Shown here piece after piece: positions 1 to 7,200 of a stretch of DNA of 16,359 bases. The DNA is from Beroe ovata (taxonomy: Eukaryota > Ctenophora > Nuda > Beroida > Beroidae). Where the stretch lies: positions 39,184-55,542 of the forward strand of contig CAMPET010000359.1 in assembly GCA_946803715.1 (NCBI GenBank). Direction: 5' to 3'. The position numbers and the translations under genes are program-made. Under the pieces are notes generated by a model, which saw nothing but the letters and a program-made list of their open reading frames with translations, was not told where the DNA came from and searched no databases. The first letter of the stretch is position 1. Every line of letters starts with the position of its first letter.

Positions 1-31
<31 letters not shown>
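1..31. repeat. (GT)n microsatellite at the window edge
   Basis: Uninterrupted GT dinucleotide run that starts at the first base, so its true length lies outside the window. It ends just before a unique stretch at about 32. Confidence 0.95.
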
Positions 32-32
<1 letters not shown>

Positions 33-1136
33 ACTGTGGATCAAATCAATTGCTGTTGTACGAAAGAGGAGAAGAAAAGCAATTACTGTCAAGATAAAGT
101 GCGTTTTTGCTCAGGAATGGATTATTGAAGCGTAAATTAACTCGAGATACCAGTTCACTGTCAGTGTGATTCTATTCTCCAATTTCTACTCAATACTCGT
201 CATATATTGAAGTTTGAAGAATTTATATCGGAGGTTTGATCCCAAACAACTGTTAGCGATGCGGTTGTCATGACAACCGTGACAACAATCCATGACAACT
301 CACCAGGGGATTTGTTGGCTGGGGTTGGTTGTATCTTCATGAGAGCAGTCTTCTTCGCGGCAGCACCTAAGGATAGGAATACGGTCTCTCAATACAGTAT
401 GGGGGCTTTGCTTTCTATGGGCCCCAATACAAAGGGGACGTTTTATGGCAGCAGCTTTTGCTATATGGAACGCGAAAAGTACCAACTCAGCCGACGATCA
501 AACATGGTCAAGTATGAACATTGTTCATACTTTCATAATGTTCATTGAAAAATCAGCATCTATATCATCTATATTATAATCGAGAGAGCATCTTAAAACN
601 AAAATCAGCATCTATATCATAGTAACACTGAACGATAAATGAATTGACACATATATCTGATGAGATTATTGATGACTCACAGACACAAACACAGCCACAA
701 TCAACATTCACAACCGAATAATCCATCAACGAGCGCGAAACAAAGTGGACATTGAACACAATATATAAATGTGTACAGCAGTGAAGGAGTCCAGAATGAA
801 CAATTGATATTGTATAGTGGTTCCATTATGTGTAGGTGCTGTAAATTATGATGGCTATTATGTGATGGCAGTGCCAGATGTACCGCAGTTTATCTCTCAT
901 GTTGAAGTGAAATTACCCTCACTATCACACACATGGGAATTTGAGTGGTGTCAAGGAGTAACGTTACAGTGTGTTACTATGACGACCAATACGTGAGCAC
1001 GTGCTTTAGGTACATGTCTCCCGGCGTACCGGTTTTGCACGAAACATATTATAATCAACACGAGTGTGCCACAGCTAAAGTCGCAACATCTAAACATTGA
1101 CACAGCTAATAGCACGAACACAGAGAATTATGTGAT
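32..1136. other. Gene-free stretch downstream of the phosphatase stop codon
   Basis: I found no convincing exon here. It should include the 3' UTR of the minus-strand phosphatase. I did not see a canonical AATAAA on the minus strand between 1136 and 1, so the poly(A) site is either non-canonical or beyond the window. The frames at 270-548 and 300-485 show no recognisable domain and no paired splice sites. A 20-base direct duplication lies at 549-568 and 601-620 with an N at 600 beside it. A short palindromic TGAACATTGTTCA lies near 516-528. Confidence 0.6.
549..620. repeat. Short direct duplication flanking an N
   Basis: The 20-base word at 549-568 recurs exactly at 601-620, separated by 32 bases that include the ambiguous base 600. 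The N immediately before the second copy suggests an assembly difficulty or a polymorphic duplication. Confidence 0.8.
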
Positions 1137-1204
1137 TTACACGGCAAAACATGAAATAGTACTTTCAGTATTTCCCATCATGGTCTCGTCATCCGAGTCT
1201 GAGT
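1137..1204 (-). CDS. Phosphatase exon 12 (acidic C-terminus and stop)
   Basis: Acceptor AACAATTTCAG|AC joins in phase 1 to give [11 protein letters not shown], then a TAA at 1137-1139 after SCFAV. The SDSDDE stretch looks like a casein-kinase-2-type acidic Ser site. This is the least certain exon, because short terminal exons are easily mispredicted. Confidence 0.65.
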
Positions 1205-4200
1205 CTGAAATTGTTAGTTCGCATCTTTTGAGCAGAGTTGATGTCATAATCATATTCTATGATCATATTCCATGATCAACTTTTGCTAGATGACCACGTT
1301 ACGAGTTATGATAGTCCCAATTTAAAAGCAAATTGGGGCATTCTTAACTCTATGATCATGATCTGTGAGATTACCCTAGAACAAACTCACCTAATATCGG
1401 ACTAGCTGGCAATGGAGGGGGAGTATCTGAAATGACAATGAGAGAAGAGTGAGAAAAAGAAAACGGAGCATTTCGTCTACTAGAATTGGACTTTAAGAAG
1501 AGTGTGGGAACAACTCATGCGTGCTTCATGATAAGGAAACTGCATTTCAGCATAATGTCAGAGTTTGGGGCGCGTACACAAACGTGTATAACCAGCCAGG
1601 AATTGGTACTGCCATATCTCACTGACGAGTATGGTAATATTGGTTGCTTGGGAAGTATCATAGCAACCAATTGTTGTATCCTAGGATACTCTACTAGGAT
1701 ACTCACCATCATCGTCCTTGTCTCCATCCCCAAGGTCGATAAGTTTACCCGTCCTTGTGAACTGGTTGATCTGAGCGTACACAGGTTCTGATGTTGACAC
1801 CACCACTGCTGGTGTTTGCGCTGGACCAGTGTCTGCGAGAGAAGGGAGAAAGGGGGTAATATGTCAGCCTGATATTATCAGCCGTCAATATGGTTATGAA
1901 AATAGCATTGGGTTTGTTCATTCAATTTCGAGTACTGTATTTCAGATTAATGAAACACGAATTGGCTGTACGTGAACTATCAGTAGAGTAAGCATTAATG
2001 TGAATAGAACCATATTTTCCTGTGAAGTAATGGCGAATGTCAAAATCAAATATTGGAAAGATCAGATTTCTCTTTTTCAAGCTGAAGGATACGGAACAAA
2101 ATTCCCTTCACATAAGCGCCAAACCGTCTATTAGTCAGGGTATAGAGTATGGGGTTAAAGAACGTGTTAATCATGATGGAGCACTTTGACACCAGATATA
2201 ATGTCATACGTTGCCATGGTGACACCACTCTGAGAAAGAGATATACAATGTAGAACGACCAGCTGACAACAAACACTCCTGACAACAGACAGGTCATGAG
2301 GAGTCCCTTGTATTTCCGTGCTGTAGACACATGACTCCCTTTCCGTGGACTGGTGTCAGGCGGTGACACCACTTTACTGACACCACCACCACCACCACCA
2401 CCGTCACCACCGCCGGTTGTAACTGACCGATGTCGGGATGAGAGAGTCAGTTTGAATGCTGCTCGACTGAGGAATATGTTAGCCACTGTTATCACAATGA
2501 TAGGGAGGGTGAGGCAGGCGAGGGCGGCTGTCAACATGAATATCTGACCGGAGTGGGAGTGGTAGACCGAACTGACACACCACCCTATAGACGGGTAGAA
2601 AGTGGCAGTGGATGTGAAACAGAACGTAGCCACCAGGAACAACGCCACTGATATGACCCATATGGCAAGTGCCCACAGCCGTGCTGTGACAGTACGAATA
2701 CCGCAACTTCTGAAGGGGAACTTGATGATGTAGAGTCGGTGACAAGTGATGCAGAGGATGAACAATCCGTTAGCCACGCCCGGTATGAAGGGTAGGTGGG
2801 CGTGGAGGAAACACCCAGTCCCGCCCCACACCCATCTCCCCGCCAGATAACTGCTCAGGGTGGGGATAGTGGCTGATATCGTGTACACCAGATCCGCTAG
2901 AGCCAGGTGCTGGACTAGGACGAAACAAGCCTTGTCGAGGTTCACAGCTTTGTAACGTACGGAGGAGTAGATGACGAGGCAGTTACCGAGGAGGGCGAGG
3001 GTGGTACCGATCAGGAAGTAGAGACAGAGAAACACCAGGGACGGAGTGGGAATGTCCAGAGTGGTCGTGGATGTGGTGTTCATACCGTGAGCCGGTGTGG
3101 TCTGTAGGTTGATAATATGCTGCTACATTGGGTTGAAGGGGTGTAATATTGAGTAAAATACGAAAGAAAATTAAGTAGAATTAACGCAAAAAAGTGCGGG
3201 TTCGTCACACTTTTGCAATATAGCACGGTACGATTAAAATAGAAAATCGCAAGATCTTTGAACTACCGAATGTGACTACCAAACTGATGGACATAGCTCG
3301 TTATAATAAACGCCCGGCTTAAACTCCTAATAAAATCAAGAGGTTATTATTAAAGTATTAATGATCATAGCTCACAGCGCATAAATATAGTGAGAATCTG
3401 TCATGGAAATGGGCGATTAAGTTTCCTAATTAATCGTACCCTCCCTCAATTATCATGCAATGATAACCTTCATTCGTATTCATGATCAAATTAAGCATAC
3501 GATTATGGCCGCCGTAAGCTTAGCAATTTGCATAAACGGTGACCAAATACCAGTGACCACTATCATGACAAGTCAAGTGTCGTCAAGTAAAACATCGAGT
3601 AACTGGTATTGAACTTAACTCATCACCCTTGTGTGACGTGTATGGGTATTAACAGTTTAACGCTATAAGCCCTTTGTTCAAATACCAGTGCCAATTAATG
3701 GAATTGTCTAAAAGTGGTAACCAGCTATGAAATCCGCTCATCATAACTCATTACCTAACATCCTATTGGATAGCAACCAAATGGTAATTTGTGTGAAAAA
3801 CGGTGGGGGTGGGGGTAATAACACAACATCGGATGGTAGTGTTAAATAGTTATAGTTGTAAGAATAGTTGTAAGAATAACACTAGTTGTAAGAATAGCAC
3901 TACGACAAACACTGGACTATAAATCAGCCTCAATACCATGCAATTATTTAGAAATCGTTCTGAACCAGTCATTTATAGCAAGATCATTGGAAACTATTAT
4001 TAGTTGATTGGTCAATTCAGTCAGTTTATATGACTGGGTAACAAGGTTTAATGTGACTCTAATGAAGCGAAAATGAGTTAGACGTGACTATAGGTAGTCG
4101 GTAGGAAGTAGACGAAAATAACATCAATTAGGGGCCAATTATCCGCTAATTTTACCTACGTTTTAACCTAACACCAATAAACAAACTTTCTCCGAAATGC

Positions 4201-7200
4201 CGAACTATACCAAGGCATGAGCTATATGTAAAATACTCAGAAAAAAAACCCAACTCAACATATTCTATGCTATTCTGACGCCATTACCCGACTATTTATG
4301 AGAAACATTGAATAATAATCATCGGCAAAATATGATCACACCAGCGTCGCTAGAAAATGAATGATCGAAAACATCGACACTCAATCTTCCTCCATCATCA
4401 CACGTGACAAGGAGGTAGAATTGTAAAACAAGACGTGCTAATATCAATTTATGAATGACGTGAGTGATTTGAATGGAGTGAGTGATTTGTGTGTCCCGAA
4501 CAGGTTTTTGCCACCATAGATACCTAAAATGATGATAGTGATCGTTTACTGGCAGTCGAGTGGAACCTCAAATGTGACAGAAATTGAGGGAAGTACACGT
4601 GGAAATACCTGTCACCACTGTGCAACATGAGCGACGCAAAGTCGTGATGTGTGCAAATGTTGCTCTGAAAAGCAACAGATACCATTACCATCAAACCATC
4701 GCCCCAGGAGATATCGCAAGAGACAAAAGTACCAGATATCGCAAGAGACAAAAGTATCGGAGGTAAGTCAATTAACAGAAATTTAACACGGACGAAGAAA
4801 TCCAATTAGCCATTGTGTCGAATAATGAGAGCATTTATCACCTGAAGACGCCGCTACCTACCCTACTGTTATAGTTGTAGTATTACGGCACACACAAACA
4901 CACAAACACACACACACACACACACACAAACACACACAAAAACACAAACTCACACACACACACAAACTCACACACACAAACTCACACACGAACACTCACT
5001 CAATCGGATCAATATCATAGAGGTAGATGTAAGGTAAATCTCACTTTTGCCCGAGGCCAGGTGTGCCGATAAAATTTCGACCACACAGAAAAACGATAGT
5101 TGTTTTCATAGCTAAGGTGGTAACCATGTAATTGTTTTCGTATTGGAATGGCCGGGATGTGGCCTAGTGACAAGGCAACTCATAACGGAGCAGCAGTTGA
5201 AGGACTTGGTGATGGCCATCATTGTTATCAACACTGCTATATATCCACACTGCATATAGATTTGGGCAGTGATCTTGTACATAGTGCAAGAAAATAGCAG
5301 ATAATATAGTCAGCGGAATGGTAGCTCAATTGGCAGAGCAACAGGCGCGATTCTTGAGGTTCTGGGTTCAATCCCATACTTTTCTGAGTTTCTTCCCTAT
5401 TCAGTACTTGATCATGATCTCATTCAAACGAATATTATCAACACACCCCCGGGTAAAGATACACTATTGATTTGGTGGTCTTTGCAAGTCTCTATGACCT
5501 TCCGCTGGTGCGCGACTACGCCCAATGGGCGTGGTCATCGGAAATGGGTGAAGGCAAGGTCGTAGAGACATGAGACCTTGACTAAAGTTATCCTTTCTCT
5601 ACGGTTTATATTTGATTAGAACACTTCCAGAAAGCTATCTCATCTTTTTCTGCCTCAAAATGGCAATTTTAAGAATTTTACCTGTATAAGCAACAGGAAA
5701 AAATGGGCGTGGCATGTGCAGGCATTTCCCGACCGAGTTGGACCAAAAAATTTTTTGTGGGCGATTTTGAGGCTAGGGAGCAATGGATGAGCAGGGGTTC
5801 GCATTGATTGGACAAACTCGGGTTTTTTTGGTTCGCCCTACTATTGAAATGTCGGGAGATGAGGACCTCGGCCACGCGCACGTCACTATCATAGTCGACC
5901 CATGATACTTAAATATAGGAACAGCAACACATGGCAATACTCTATTTATAGAGTAGTTTGTGGTGATACCACACTCCATCATCAAATCATGTGGCGGTAG
6001 CGCGATGTGGTGTATGTTGTCATATGCCAGGATGGGACAGCCATGATCAAATCGCCACCGCTCAGGGACAGAGAGAGAGAGAGAGAGTTCCGGGATAATA
6101 GTGGATCATAACTCCTGGTGTGAGTACCTAAGTGATTGATTGTGTGAGCGATTGATTGAGTGATTGATTGTGTGAGTGATTGATTGAGGACAGAATTCAT
6201 AGATAACATAGAGAGCAATAGTCAATGGGAATCCTGGACGCTTGTTTTTAGGGCTGATAAAAAGTATGAACTGCAACGGAACTGGAAAAACTGAAGCAAC
6301 AAAGAAAGAGGAATGACAAATGAACAGACGAGTGAATAATGGGCTAAGTGTCCATGTTATTGTTAGTTAGCGTCAACAACAAGTAATTGTCTGCAGCGAG
6401 TTGTGTTTAACTCGTCTTTACGATGTAAATGTGCCCTTTTTGTGACGAAAGTCACACCATAGGTACTCAAAACCTTTTGTCATGAACTATAAGAAAGTGT
6501 GAGAGGTTGAGAGATTTGAATTATCATACGACTTATTCTCACCTCCTGTTGAGATGGGTGTTTTTGGTCGCTCCGGTTTTGGTTTTTCCGGTTTCGGCGG
6601 CTTGCTGGGCCTTGGCGGTTTCTCAAATTGTGAGATGAGAGGTTTAGGCGGCAGGGGCGTTTCCTTAGATGATCTGCCGAAAGGGGCCTAGTTATTGGTT
6701 TCTTATATAAATGTTGCATAATATGTCATGTCATCATGGTGTTGTCGTCATGGTAACACGTCGTCATGGTAACACGTGCTCATGGTAACACGTGCTCATG
6801 GTAACACGTGCTCTATAACTCACACGTTGTTCACAGGAACATTCTCATAGATAGAACTGTCGCCGGTGCTCGCTTCACTGCGTTGCTCAAGTGCTTGTAG
6901 CGCGTTGTCCAGCAGCTGTATGACCGTGTAATAGACAAATCCGTACTGTTGCTTCGTCTGGCAGATAGCAACCCGCTCACCCCGCATCTGTTTCACCAAC
7001 TCAAACACGCTGAACTGAAATCAGGATAAATCTCCATGGCAACCACTTTAAATTGAAACCACTTTTACCAAGCACTGTTTGATTACCTCTTTTGTTAGTC
7101 GGCTCTGTTTGATTAGAGTCCCAATGAAATCTATAGCCAGAACAGTTCCAGTTCTCCCACAACCAGCACTGTTTAAAGTGACGAGGTAATGACACAGTGA

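Larger units (their letters stand above)
1833..6542 (-). other. Phosphatase intron 9 (about 4.7 kb), hosting the GPCR
   Basis: Phase 1 at both borders. It holds the intronless GPCR (2046-3083), a tRNA-like sequence, a (CA)-rich tract, a hairpin and short tandem repeats. The parts at 3084-4850 and 5600-6060 show nothing recognisable. A missed small exon cannot be excluded. Confidence 0.7.

Noticed and set aside
300-485. Minus-strand frame as a further phosphatase exon
   Set aside because: A stop-bearing exon at 1137-1204 already ends the protein, and this frame has no matching splice phase or motif.
2353-2547. Poly-proline plus-strand frame
   Set aside because: It is antisense to the poly-Gly coding tract of the GPCR.
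4584-4766. Plus-strand exon ending at a GTAAGT donor
   Set aside because: The frame has no recognisable domain, contains a tandem duplication and no supporting acceptor or neighbouring plus-strand exon.
4889-6190. CRISPR-like array
   Set aside because: The repeats are simple microsatellites without unique spacers of constant size, and the window is animal DNA.
5982-6218. Minus-strand frame with [10 protein letters not shown] repeats
   Set aside because: It is the translation of the GTGATTGATTG and GA microsatellites.
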